In this document: positions 51,202 to 60,443 of the stretch, piece by piece
Numbering within the stretch: the first letter of the stretch is position 1
How the letters are laid out: the number at the start of each line of letters is the position of its first letter
Source of the DNA: Nostoc sp. NMS8
Lineage (GTDB): Bacteria > Cyanobacteriota > Cyanobacteriia > Cyanobacteriales > Nostocaceae
DNA length: 64,000 nt
Assembly: GCF_017115045.1 (NCBI RefSeq)
Contig: NZ_JABXKK010000096.1
Location: 79,993 to 143,992, forward strand
Direction of reading: 5' to 3'
Notes under the pieces: generated by a model
What the model was told of the DNA's origin: nothing
The model's database searches: none
What the model saw: only the letters and a program-made list of their open reading frames with translations
Position numbers and translations under genes: made by a program

Positions 51202-51223
51202 AAGAGGTCTTTCTCGACCTCTT
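51202..51223 (-). terminator. Intrinsic terminator of the apc operon
   Basis: On the minus strand, AAGAGGT and ACCTCTT pair around CGAGAAAG and are followed by TTTTTTGTAGC. It sits 35 bases past the apcC stop and ends the apc transcript; it may also stop the convergent oxygenase gene. Confidence 0.8.
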
Positions 51224-51257
51224 ATCAATTCCCTAAAATAATATTCTATTTACAGAA

Positions 51258-51464
51258 TTATGACAAGCCAGTATTAGCACCTTGCTTACCAGTTGCTAAT
51301 TCCACCTTGATGATTGTGCCACCTGCTTTTTGAATACGTTGCTGTTCGCGGAACCAGTTTTCATAAGGAACTAGCTTAGTAAAGTAAGTATTTTGTAGTT
51401 CGCGTTGGGTACGAATTCGGGTTTGGCTGGGAACTAGAGCAGTAATTTTAAAGAAACGGGCCAT
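51258..51464 (-). CDS. apcC: Phycobilisome 7.8-kDa core linker (L_C)
   Basis: The 68 residues start MARFFKITALVPSQTRIRTQ and carry the CpcD-like fold with ELQNTYFTKLVPYENWF. It caps allophycocyanin trimers at the ends of core cylinders. It is the last gene of apcE-apcA-apcB-apcC, 223 bases after apcB, which is a usual spacing and allows a separate, stable apcC RNA. Confidence 0.97.
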   Translation of the reverse strand: MARFFKITALVPSQTRIRTQRELQNTYFTKLVPYENWFREQQRIQKAGGTIIKVELATGKQGANTGLS

Positions 51465-51687
51465 GTTTTGAAAATCTCCTGTATATTTTGTGAAAACTTT
51501 TTTTATCTCAAAATCTTGAGTGCAAATCTTTTAATCATTCCAAGGCTGGAAATCAAACATCAATACTAGACCACCAACACTCATCACTGATAATTTACCA
51601 AGATAAGCAATATAACGTTCTAGCACTCACGGTTGATTTCCAGACCTTAATAAAGCCGCACCTAAATTCTTAAGCGCAAACTAGCTC

Positions 51688-52176
51688 TTAGCTTAAGCCA
51701 GAAGAGATATAGTCTAAGTAAACACCGACTTCCTTACCAGCGTCAGAACCTACCAAGCTAGCAGCTACTTCCTTGATTGCTTGGATAGCTTGCACGGTAG
51801 CACCAACAGGAACGCCCAAGGAGTTGTAGGTTTCCTTTAAGCCGTTTAGTACACGCTCATCTAGGATGGAAGGATCTCCAGCCAACAAAGCGTAGGTAGC
51901 GTAGCGGAGGTAATAATCCAAATCACGAATGCAGGCAGCATAGCGGCGGGTGGTATACATGTTGCCGCCGGGACGAGTGATGTCAGAGTATAGCAAAGAT
52001 TTTGCTACAGCTTCTTTAACGATCGCAGCAGCGTTAGCGCTAATGGTGCTAGCAGCACGTACCCGCAGTTCGCCAGTGGAGAAGTAAACTTTTAGCTTCT
52101 CTAAAGCATTGTTGTCTAGGTATTTACCTTGAACGTCTGCCGAGTTAATGACAGCGGTAATTGCGTCTTGAGCCAT
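51688..52176 (-). CDS. apcB: Allophycocyanin beta subunit
   Basis: 162 residues, start MAQDAITAVINSADVQGKYL. The phycocyanobilin-binding Cys lies in RYAACIRDLDYYLRYATYAL, and the methylated-Asn site is in the PGGNMYTTRR segment. It pairs with ApcA to form allophycocyanin monomers, which build trimers in the phycobilisome core and pass energy to the terminal emitters. It lies 65 bases after apcA in the same transcript. Confidence 0.98.
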   Translation of the reverse strand: MAQDAITAVINSADVQGKYLDNNALEKLKVYFSTGELRVRAASTISANAAAIVKEAVAKSLLYSDITRPGGNMYTTRRYAACIRDLDYYLRYATYALLAGDPSILDERVLNGLKETYNSLGVPVGATVQAIQAIKEVAASLVGSDAGKEVGVYLDYISSGLS

Positions 52177-52241
52177 GTTGTTAATTCCTTATTTCCAACC
52201 GTATTGCAATACTTCTGTTTCAGTAGGTAAACAGTTTCAAC

Positions 52242-52730
52242 TTATCCTAGAAGGGCGCCAACTAGGTAGTCGAAGTAGCCACCAGCTTCACTAGCGTCAT
52301 CACCAGAGAGCAATGTAGAAGCTCCATTCTTCAGCCCACGGATACCTTCAGCAACACCATCAATAGGAGTTCCCAAGGATTTGTACAGTTCACGGGCACC
52401 GATAACACCAATTTCTTCGATGGGGGTAACATCACCAGCAACAATACCGTAGGTAATGAGGCGGAGATAATAATCTAGGTCACGCAGACAGGTAGCAGTC
52501 AATTCTTGACCGTAAGCGTTACCACCAGGAGACACAACATCAGGACGCTTTTGGAACAGTTGATCGCCAGCTTGCTTAACAAGACGTTCGCGATTTTCTG
52601 TCAAAATTTGAGCAATCCGCACACGTCGCTCACCACTTGCAACAAAGGACTTGATCCGATCTAACTCACCAGGGCTGAGGTAGCGGGCTTCTGCATCAGC
52701 ATTCACGATAGCTTTCGTGACAATACTCAT
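52242..52730 (-). CDS. apcA: Allophycocyanin alpha subunit
   Basis: 162 residues, start MSIVTKAIVNADAEARYLSP. The chromophore Cys is in TATCLRDLDYYLRLITYGIV, with the globin-like phycobilisome fold throughout (PGGNAYGQEL, YFDYLVGALLG end). It is the standard ApcA, not ApcD or ApcF, given the first residues and its place before apcB. It follows apcE after a 357-base gap that probably holds its own promoter. Confidence 0.98.
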   Translation of the reverse strand: MSIVTKAIVNADAEARYLSPGELDRIKSFVASGERRVRIAQILTENRERLVKQAGDQLFQKRPDVVSPGGNAYGQELTATCLRDLDYYLRLITYGIVAGDVTPIEEIGVIGARELYKSLGTPIDGVAEGIRGLKNGASTLLSGDDASEAGGYFDYLVGALLG

Positions 52731-53087
52731 TAATGGATTCCTCCAGTACGAATGAAACCAGGATTTGATTAAACTGGTGCGACTTTAGATTTGGTTTACT
52801 GAGTTTATTTTCGTTTTTTTAGACACAACCGTTTTACAACTGCTACGGCTAATAAATTACGAGTTTGCTTGAGTCAACATAAGTCAACTAGCTTTTAAAC
52901 TCAATTACCTTCCGCAAAACATTTTCCGGCATTCTGTTGAGCATTTATGACTGCTCTTAATACTTTGTAATATTGCTTTTCAGAATTTACTCTTTTAGCA
53001 GCAATCTGAGAGCAGTATTACGAAAGGTTAGGAGTGGGGCATAGGGTACTGGAAATAATCTGTACCCTACTCCCTACTCCCTATTCC
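52731..53087. promoter_or_regulatory. apcE-apcA spacer with apcA promoter and CCCTACT-type STRR
   Basis: Next to the apcE stop, GGGGCATAGGGTACTGG faces GTACCCTACTCCCTACTCCC, a heptamer run with a complementary arm that can fold as a hairpin after apcE. The apcA-proximal part is AT-rich and likely contains the main apcAB promoter, as in other cyanobacteria. No gene was seen. Confidence 0.5.
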
Positions 53088-56000
53088 CTAATCAACCGCT
53101 ACACTGCCGAGGTAGTTACCTGCTGGCAGAGATGGGAAGCGGTTGTAAGGCACAACATCTTCACCGAAGTAGCGGTTGTATTCTGGACTTTCGACTATGG
53201 CTTCTACAGCAGATGACAAACCACTATCGGTTAGCAGCTTGTTGTACTGGCGAATTTCTTCCTGAGTTGCGGGTGTACGCCCCAACAGATGGCGGAAGAG
53301 GAACTCAATGACCTTGGCATGAGGATAAGGTGACAAGAAGCGCTGGCGATAGATTTGGGAACTAGCTAGTTCACGCACAAACTCGCGGACGGAAATTTCA
53401 CCATTCTGGAGTTTGCTATCTAAGTCAGTACGGCGGAAATTATCAGGCACTTCACCGCTAAATACATCCAACACTTGCCGATAAATGGCGTTGATTGCCT
53501 GTTGTTTTTCGGCTTGGTTGGTATTTTCTGTTAGACGGTAAATGCGTGCATGTTTACGCACACCTTGTTCCACCGATTGTCCGCTAGCATCGTTGTAGGA
53601 ACGACCCAGTTCCGCAAAGGATGGCTTACCATTTGTTTGTGCTGCTATATCTGCGATCGCTTGTAGCACTAGCGGTGTATTGTTACTAGCCCCGACACGG
53701 GCTTGTACTGGCTTAAAGCTTGGTACAACCACGTCATCGTTTTGCTTGGTAAGCTGATTGTACAACTTCTCTGTATTGGGGAAGTTTGCCGCAGGTAAGG
53801 TCGGGAAGCGACGGTAAGGCACTGTATCTTCACCAAACACCTGGTTATATTCCACACTATCTACCAAAGCACCAATAAAGGCACGAATACCTTGAGTAGC
53901 CAAAATCTGGTTATACTTGCGGATTTCTGCTTGGTCTAGTGGCGCACGCCCCAAGAAGTGTTTGGTTCCCAACTCAATCACTTTGGTGTTGGGGTAAGGT
54001 GTGTAGAACTCTTTCAGGTAGAGGTTAGAATAACCCAAACCTTCAATAAATTCCTTCACACTAATTTCGCCATTCCCCAGCTTGCTTTCCCACGCTGTAA
54101 ATTCGTTTTTGGCGATGTAGGGTGCAATATCCCGCTCAAAAATCTGACGATACGCAGCGCTAATCAAAGTTTTGACTGCAACTTTGTCACTGGTATTAGC
54201 CACAAGCTTGAAGATTTTGGTTTGTTCCCGTTGCTTGCTGACACCTTGGTTAATACGGAACTGAATATCTGGTTCTGACCGATTTTCTGTCACTGTACCT
54301 AGTGTCACAAAACTCGGCGTTACTTCCTTCTTGACTTTGGTGCCGATATCTTCGCCAATGCTACCAACGCGCAATTGTCGCCCTGCTACACCACCAGGAG
54401 TCAGATACCGTTCGTAAGGAATTGTATCTTCACCAAAGGCTTCGCTGTATTCTACGCTGTTAATAATGGCATCAACTACCGCGTAAAAGCCTTGTTTTGC
54501 AGCGATGTCAAAGTACTTGTTGATTTCTTGACGACCATAAGTCGGACGACCCAACAAGCGGCGGTGAATATACTCGATCGCTTTACAAACATACAGCGAT
54601 GACCAGTACAGATTGCGGAACACATCTGACTTAGCCAAACCACGGATAAACTCTCGCACCGAGATGTCGCCGTTTTCCAGCTTGATTTCCAATACCTTCG
54701 GTCGCTGACCTTCGTAAAGATCGCGACCGAAAACTTGCAGGTAAGCACCTTTAATCAATGCTTGCGTGGAGCTTTCGGAGTATCTGACGCTAGAATTTTT
54801 GGCAGCCTTTTTACCTCTAGTACCAGGCAGTTGATCTAACTTGAATACCTTAGGCCCAAGAGTACCAGGAGCTTCACCCCGCGCCCTGGGATTACTATTT
54901 TGGTTATTAATCCCTGCCCCTTGGTGAATTAGGATGCGTTTGGTATCCTTGCCAAAAGGAGCCGGATTGGTGCTGGGGTTGCGAGTTTCTTTCGGGAAAA
55001 TCGCCCCAAACTGAATTTCTAATGGGTCATTACCAGAACCGTAGGGATGTTGATCTGGTAACGGTTGCTCGTAAGCCGCAAATGTGGTAATGAACTGAGG
55101 TATCTTGCGGAAAGGCGCACTGTAGTTAAACAGGTCTTGCTGCGGCCCCCAGTTGCGACATTCTTGTGCTTCTTGACCCAGACCCCGCAGGTAGGGTACT
55201 GTTTCTTCACCAAAATAGTCGCTGTATTCAGCAGAATCTACTAAGGCATCTACTAAAGCTGGTAGACCACCCTTAGAAATAATCGAGAAGTATTTTTGTA
55301 CTTCTTCGCGGCTACTTGGCCCCCGTCCTAGAATGTGACGGAAAGCTAGTTCGATGACTCGGCTGTTAATAAAAGGCTGGTAAAACTGTTTTTGGTAAAG
55401 GGGAGATTTAGCTAAACGACGGACAAACTCTTTCACCGTGATGTCGCCATTCTTCACCTTGGATTCTAGGTCAGATATGGATAAGCTATAAGCACGGGTA
55501 ATGTCGCGCTCAAAGATTTGCCGATATGCGGCCTTGATTACTTCATTTTTTTCGGTGGCTGATAACCCAGTCTTCAAGACAAACTTGGGACGACGTTCTG
55601 CGGCATTAAAGTAAATTTGCGGCAGTTGCAACCCTTGCTGGTCGCCAGAGGGGCGTTGGCGCACTTTATTTGAAGGTGTGGCTGCTTTGAATTCTGTTAA
55701 CAAAACATCCATGTACTGAGACACAATTTCTGTAGCCTCAGCATCGTTGCGGAAAAAGGAAAGTGAGCCAGCTTTGATTTCCTGCAAAGCTACCAGCGTT
55801 GCTTCACCAGAGCAGGCATTTTCAATGATTTCCCGCAAACCCCGTGTATTCACCGCTATGATGTTGGGGTCGCCAGCAACGATCGCATAAGTAGCGTAGC
55901 GCAAGAACCAGGATAAATCCCGCAAGCTCTTGGCCATGTTGCTTGGGCCATAACGAGCAATGTTAATTGGTCTGAAACCTGCGGGTGTCGGGCCGCTGGG

Positions 56001-56393
56001 GGATGAGTTAAAGATTGAGCGTAAATTTTCTAGGAACCCACCACGACTTTCAACGTAGGTTACAGTTCCTAGTCTGAGGTCTTCTCTAACATCTTTCCCA
56101 CCACCAACAGTTACTAGTTCTACTTCTCTGGGCTTTTCTAAAAAAGCCATTGGCGAACCACCGACAAAAATCCGGTTGGCAGCCCGAGACACAATAATCT
56201 CGGCATTGTCCGTTAGTGTCTGAGAAATTTCTAGACGCTTTGCACCAGATGCAAAATAGCTTGCCAGTTCATTTAATTCACCATTTCCCAAGAAGCGGTC
56301 TTGCTGCTCTGCTTGGATAATCGTGGATACAGTTAGAGTTTGATATAGTTGCGGACGCGCAACCGAGCTTCCACCACTCGCCTTAACACTCAT
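53088..56393 (-). CDS. apcE: Phycobilisome core-membrane linker (L_CM)
   Basis: 1101 residues. The N-terminal phycobiliprotein-like domain (1-235) has the PB-loop insertion (about 85-145) and the chromophore Cys C194 in REIIENACSGEATLVAL. Four linker REP domains follow, each starting near an AYRQIF-type helix: about 285 (AYRQIFERDI), 550 (AYLQVFGRDL), 760 (AYRQIFERDI) and 975 (IYRQVLDVF), joined by unstructured arms. Four repeats imply a five-cylinder core as in Nostoc. It anchors the core to thylakoids and is a terminal emitter. The start MSVKASGGSS is standard. Confidence 0.98.
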   Translation of the reverse strand: MSVKASGGSSVARPQLYQTLTVSTIIQAEQQDRFLGNGELNELASYFASGAKRLEISQTLTDNAEIIVSRAANRIFVGGSPMAFLEKPREVELVTVGGGKDVREDLRLGTVTYVESRGGFLENLRSIFNSSPSGPTPAGFRPINIARYGPSNMAKSLRDLSWFLRYATYAIVAGDPNIIAVNTRGLREIIENACSGEATLVALQEIKAGSLSFFRNDAEATEIVSQYMDVLLTEFKAATPSNKVRQRPSGDQQGLQLPQIYFNAAERRPKFVLKTGLSATEKNEVIKAAYRQIFERDITRAYSLSISDLESKVKNGDITVKEFVRRLAKSPLYQKQFYQPFINSRVIELAFRHILGRGPSSREEVQKYFSIISKGGLPALVDALVDSAEYSDYFGEETVPYLRGLGQEAQECRNWGPQQDLFNYSAPFRKIPQFITTFAAYEQPLPDQHPYGSGNDPLEIQFGAIFPKETRNPSTNPAPFGKDTKRILIHQGAGINNQNSNPRARGEAPGTLGPKVFKLDQLPGTRGKKAAKNSSVRYSESSTQALIKGAYLQVFGRDLYEGQRPKVLEIKLENGDISVREFIRGLAKSDVFRNLYWSSLYVCKAIEYIHRRLLGRPTYGRQEINKYFDIAAKQGFYAVVDAIINSVEYSEAFGEDTIPYERYLTPGGVAGRQLRVGSIGEDIGTKVKKEVTPSFVTLGTVTENRSEPDIQFRINQGVSKQREQTKIFKLVANTSDKVAVKTLISAAYRQIFERDIAPYIAKNEFTAWESKLGNGEISVKEFIEGLGYSNLYLKEFYTPYPNTKVIELGTKHFLGRAPLDQAEIRKYNQILATQGIRAFIGALVDSVEYNQVFGEDTVPYRRFPTLPAANFPNTEKLYNQLTKQNDDVVVPSFKPVQARVGASNNTPLVLQAIADIAAQTNGKPSFAELGRSYNDASGQSVEQGVRKHARIYRLTENTNQAEKQQAINAIYRQVLDVFSGEVPDNFRRTDLDSKLQNGEISVREFVRELASSQIYRQRFLSPYPHAKVIEFLFRHLLGRTPATQEEIRQYNKLLTDSGLSSAVEAIVESPEYNRYFGEDVVPYNRFPSLPAGNYLGSVAVD

Positions 56394-56914
56394 CGGATTT
56401 GTAAAACTCCCATCATAAGCGTTTATATGTTAAGTCTGGATTGTTTTGAGGCTTGACACATCGCTGTGTCTATGCTTTATGAGCTTGAGAGTATTGCCTG
56501 CAAAACTGCCAGTTAATTAACCCAGTTAGCTTTTAGATTAGAACGTTTTGCGTTCTCAAGGCGGATTTATTAAGAAGTATGTAGAACATGTATCTTAAAT
56601 GTCTCCAGTCTTAAAAGTGCATACTCCAATTTGTCTGAGATTAAGTCTAAGTTTTGTAACAAAGTAGTAGGTTGGGAACTTGTCTACTGAATTTATTTTT
56701 CATTTAAACGCATAGGGGCGCAAAGGTACGCGGAGAATTTGCTACGAATTAATAAATGTTGTACTTAGTCACTGGACAGTGCTTACTACTCAGTGTTAAG
56801 TTGTTTTTGCTACTAAAGAACTCATATTCGCAACTGATACCGCATAGGAAGTAATTCTTAATTGGTGCTGGTTGAATCTGCAAATAGTCAGTATTTATAT
56901 ACAGAGGAAATACT
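56394..56914. promoter_or_regulatory. Divergent region upstream of apcE
   Basis: These 521 bases separate apcE from the secreted-protein gene. They hold the apcE promoter and leader, AT-rich with no palindromic repeats recognised, and end in AGAGGAAA, the ribosome binding site of the gene at 56915. No coding sequence was seen. Confidence 0.45.
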
Positions 56915-57445
56915 ATGCACAAAAGTTTTAATTTTAACTATTTATTTAATGTTACTTTGTCTGCGATCGCAGTTATTTTAGCTGTCGCTCCGGCAAATGC
57001 ACTTCCAGAGCAAAATATCAGTAGCGTTGTGAAGTGGGCAAAGACTAGACCTCTATTACCAACTCTGAGATACAACAGTGAAGCCCACGGCTACGAGGGT
57101 ACAAAGGGAAATTTATACTTCTATGCTGATGTCACTTCTGAAAATGGGACAGTGAATAAAGAAGGCATAACTGTTAGTGGTGATAAACGCCTCAAATTCA
57201 CCACAAAAAATGCCAATGCGGTGAAACTGTTACAAAATATTTATAATTCTAATATTGGCAATGATTTCCAGAAGTCTCGGTATGTCACCAAAGTTGGACG
57301 TGACCAATTTTATCGCGGACAAAAGTTTGCTTACATCGCTGCTGAGGTACAAGGTGGGTCATCATTACAGATAATTCCCTTGAATAAGTTGCAAGAGTTT
57401 ATAGATAATGCCAAATATTGCCAAACTAATCAGTGCGACGTTTAA
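56915..57445 (+). CDS. Hypothetical secreted protein
   Basis: 176 residues with a signal peptide (hydrophobic LFNVTLSAIAVILAVAPANA, cut before LPEQN). The mature part is small, basic and probably beta-rich (EGTKGNLYFYADVTSENG; KVGRDQFYRGQKFAYIAAEV), with two Cys near the end (AKYCQTNQCDV) that could form a disulfide. No family is recognised. AGAGGAAA about 7 bases before the ATG supports the start. It stands convergent to the ComB-like gene. Confidence 0.65.
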   Translation: MHKSFNFNYLFNVTLSAIAVILAVAPANALPEQNISSVVKWAKTRPLLPTLRYNSEAHGYEGTKGNLYFYADVTSENGTVNKEGITVSGDKRLKFTTKNANAVKLLQNIYNSNIGNDFQKSRYVTKVGRDQFYRGQKFAYIAAEVQGGSSLQIIPLNKLQEFIDNAKYCQTNQCDV

Positions 57446-57482
57446 TTAATTCGTAATTCGTAATTTTTGAGTTTGATTAAGC

Positions 57483-58211
57483 CTATGGGGTGTAATTTAC
57501 ATAAGCATTATCAGTAAAGAAAGGTACGCAATCACTAACGTTGTAGGCGGCAGACAGTTCAACATCTGACTCAAAACCTTTTTCAATCAACTCTTTACCC
57601 GAACTACATTTTTTCAAGTATCCTAGTAAATCCTTCTGGAAAGCCTGAAATGTTGTCACGGCAACTTCGGCTTCTGGTGATAAACTACCTTGTAAATGAC
57701 TGAGAATTGCCCCAGCACCAATTAAATCTTCAAATGCAGGACGTAGGCTACCATCTTCTTTCCACCTCTCACCGGCAGGAATCACAGCGACTTTATCACC
57801 ATACTTTTGAGCAAACTCCGCCACAGCTTGGCAATTTCGCAAGCAACCAGCCAAAGTTGGTATATTCCCAGTATGTAAGGTAAGAAAAGAACCATTAGGT
57901 GATGGTAAAACTAGTCTAGTTCCAGCAGGAATCTGAGCTACCGATTTTGGCGAGAGAGAATATCCACTTATAGTCCAACGTTGTCTATGACTTGCCAACT
58001 CTGCTCGCACTGATTTGGCATAATCTATGACAGATTCATCTCTCATTGCGTAAGGAAAAATTATCGCGCCCTTGTTGGTGGCGATTTCCACGCAGGTAGA
58101 AAAAGAGAGAACGTCAACTATCACAACTACATCACTGATGGGAGCAAGTTGAGCAACTCCTTGTGGCCCCCACTCACAGCGTAAATCAAATTCTAATTGA
58201 TTGTAAATCAT
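57483..58211 (-). CDS. 2-phosphosulfolactate phosphatase-like (ComB family)
   Basis: 242 residues with ComB-family motifs VVIVDVLSFSTCVEIA (about 27-42) and TRLVLPSPNGSFLTL (about 98-112), then AVIPAGERWKEDGSLRPAFE (about 142-161). ComB removes phosphate from 2-phosphosulfolactate in coenzyme M synthesis. Cyanobacteria do not make coenzyme M, so the substrate here is probably different, such as another sulfonate or phosphoester. No other sulfonate gene is adjacent. Confidence 0.8.
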   Translation of the reverse strand: MIYNQLEFDLRCEWGPQGVAQLAPISDVVVIVDVLSFSTCVEIATNKGAIIFPYAMRDESVIDYAKSVRAELASHRQRWTISGYSLSPKSVAQIPAGTRLVLPSPNGSFLTLHTGNIPTLAGCLRNCQAVAEFAQKYGDKVAVIPAGERWKEDGSLRPAFEDLIGAGAILSHLQGSLSPEAEVAVTTFQAFQKDLLGYLKKCSSGKELIEKGFESDVELSAAYNVSDCVPFFTDNAYVNYTP

Positions 58212-58736
58212 ACAAATAAAGACAGAGTTAAAACAAAGACATGGGAGGATTATCGCATTCTTAAAGGATGTTTAAAATGTCTTGAAGTATACTCTCCCCC
58301 TATAGGGAGATACGGTGTATACATAAGTCCTAAAATCCTTGCCTGGTATAGGACTCATATTTGATTTTTGAAATACACGTAGGGGAGCCAGTCGTGTGGT
58401 GAGGCAGCGCGAGAACAGGGGGTTTCCCGCATGAGCGACTGCCGAAAGGGTTTCCCGACTTGAGCGAACTGGCATTGCGTTATTCTTTTGGCTAACACAC
58501 CATCCGATGATTTTGGTACTGTACTCAAGGGCGATAACACCCTACATACTAAAAGACTCGTTAACGGAGCTAAAAGACTCATTCACGGAGTTCAAAGACT
58601 CGTTAATGGAGTTCAAAAACTCATTCACGGAGTTCAAAGACTCATTCACGGTAATGTGCTATTAGGAATTGTCTAGTTGTTTGCTGTAGTAAACTACATC
58701 TAAGTCAGAAGCCTGCATTCAATAGTTGATAGCGCT
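58212..58736. repeat. Repeat-rich intergenic region with five 21-bp tandem repeats
   Basis: At 58287-58322 a hairpin (TCTCCC / GGGAGA within GTATAC arms) follows the ComB-like promoter. At 58380-58480 lies a GC-rich stretch with repeated TTTCCCG/GAGCGA elements that looks like a Nostoc dispersed repeat. At 58551-58655 the unit AAAGACTCATTCACGGAGTTC occurs five times with few changes. One frame through it would read (K/Q)RLIHGV heptads, but its only start is a TTG without a ribosome binding site. Confidence 0.75.
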
Positions 58737-59411
58737 GTGAAAAAAATCCTGATTGTGTCAGCTAATCCGACGACGACAGATAAACTCCGCTTAGACGAGG
58801 AAGTAAGGGAAATTCAGGAAGGGTTGAAACGCTCTCGAAGCCGAGATAAGTTTGAACTGATTACTAAATGGGCGGTGCGGCCTGATGATTTGCGGCGTGC
58901 GCTTTTAGATCATAATCCTCATATCATCCATTTTTCTGGACATGGGGGAGGAAATCAAGGTTTAGCCTTGGAAAATAACACAGGGCAAATGCAGCTGGTG
59001 AGTACAGAGTCACTGGCAAGGCTATTTAAGTTATTTAAAGACAAAGTTGAGTGTATATTATTAAATGCCTGTTATAGCGAGGTGCAAGCTGAGGCTATTT
59101 ACCAACACATTAACTGTGTAGTTGGGATGAATCGGGCAATTGGCGATCGCGCCGCAATTAAATTTGCGGTAGGCTTTTATGATGCACTGGGCGCTGATAG
59201 GTCTTATGAAGATGCTTATGAGTTTGGCTGTAGTGCTATTGATTTAGAAAGTATTCCAGAGTCTTCCACCCCAGTGCTAAAAAGTCGGAACAATCCGCAA
59301 GGTGCTATCTCTGCTAAGGAAACTATTCCCGATATCGAAATAAAACCAGCAATCTCCTTAGAAAATCCAGAAGGACAGGTATCTCTAAACTCTGCTTTCT
59401 ATGTGGAGTGA
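58737..59411 (+). CDS. CHAT caspase-like protease domain (front half of a broken CHAT-AAA gene)
   Basis: GTG 58737 starts MKKILIVSANPTTTDKLRLD, a typical CHAT-protein opening. The catalytic dyad is H69 in HFSGHGG and C112 in LLNACYS, followed by VVGMNRAIGDRAAIKFAVGF. CHAT proteases are the caspase/separase-like effectors of bacterial immune and cell-death systems. The ORF ends with SLNSAFYVE and a TGA at 59409-59411. The same frame continues without another stop into an AAA-type domain, so the ancestral protein was a CHAT-AAA fusion. The CHAT part alone could still fold and be active. Confidence 0.82.
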   Translation: MKKILIVSANPTTTDKLRLDEEVREIQEGLKRSRSRDKFELITKWAVRPDDLRRALLDHNPHIIHFSGHGGGNQGLALENNTGQMQLVSTESLARLFKLFKDKVECILLNACYSEVQAEAIYQHINCVVGMNRAIGDRAAIKFAVGFYDALGADRSYEDAYEFGCSAIDLESIPESSTPVLKSRNNPQGAISAKETIPDIEIKPAISLENPEGQVSLNSAFYVE

Positions 59412-60377
59412 TCGCCTATTGAGGTAGACTGTTATGAAGCGATTCTTCAACCAGGGGCCTTAATTCATATCAAAGCTCCCCGGCAGATGGGCAAAACTTC
59501 GCTCATGTCGCGGGTTCTCCATCATGCTAGTCAACATGGTTATCAGACTGCACCTGTAAATTTCCAGTCAGCCGATGCAGTATTTCTCGCTAATTTAGAT
59601 CAGTTTTTGCAGTGGTTCTGCGCCAGCATTACCTACGAATTGAATTTACCCGAGAAATTAGATGAGTATTGGAAGGGTGTTTTAGGTAGCAAGAATAAAT
59701 GTACAAATTACTTTCAAAGGTATTTATTACCCGCGATTAATAGCCCCGTAGCTTTGGGTTTGGATGAAGTCGATGAAATCTTCAAGCATCCCATAATTGC
59801 TGCTGATTTTTTTGGATTGCTACGAGCTTGGCATGAGCGGTCAAAGAATGAGACAGTTTGGAAAAATCTCCGGTTGGTGATTGTGCATTCTAAGGAAGTT
59901 TATATACCGCTCAACATTAATCAGTCGCCTTTTAATGTCGGCTTACCCATTGAGTTACCAGACTTAAATCAGATACAAGTACAAAACTTGGTACAACGTC
60001 ACAAACTCAATTGGTCTAAGTCACAAATTGAAGAATTAATGACACTGGTGGGTGGTCATCCTTATTTAGTGCGAGTGGCGCTTTACCAAATTGCCCGTGG
60101 TAGGATGACGCTGGAAAATCTGCAAAAAATCGCGGCAACTCAGGAAGGGCTTTACAGTGACCATTTACGCCGCCATTGGCTGAATTTGCAAGAGGATGCA
60201 GAATTGCTAGCTGCCCTCAAACAAGTGATGATGGCAAATCGCGCCGTGGATGTAGGCACAACTGAAGCGTTTAAACTCCGCAGTATGGGGTTAGTTAAGT
60301 TTCAAGGCAATGAAGTAATGCCACTATGTGAATTATATCGTCAATATTTTTGCGATCGCTTGGGAATTAAAAATTAA
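59412..60377 (+). pseudogene. AAA-35-like NTPase part, separated by an in-frame TGA
   Basis: This is in the same frame as the CHAT ORF. After the TGA it reads SPIEVDCYEAILQPGALIHI and KAPRQMGKTSLMSRVLHHAS, the P-loop of the AAA-like family found in cyanobacterial conflict proteins. It continues with FLQWFCASITYEL, Walker B-like PVALGLDEVDEIF, and a winged-helix tail with VGGHPYLVRVALYQIA. The first internal ATG (59487) falls inside the P-loop, so re-initiation there would give a defective NTPase. Only readthrough or reversion would restore the fusion. Confidence 0.75.
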
Positions 60378-60443
60378 AAAACTACATTAGGAAGACCTGA
60401 AATACTTTCATCTGCAATTACCATTTAACTAAAAGGCTCAACA

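Noticed and set aside
58488..58676. 62-codon ORF made mainly of the 21-bp repeats
   Set aside because: It starts with TTG, has no ribosome binding site, and nearly all of it is repeat. I describe it as a tandem repeat instead.
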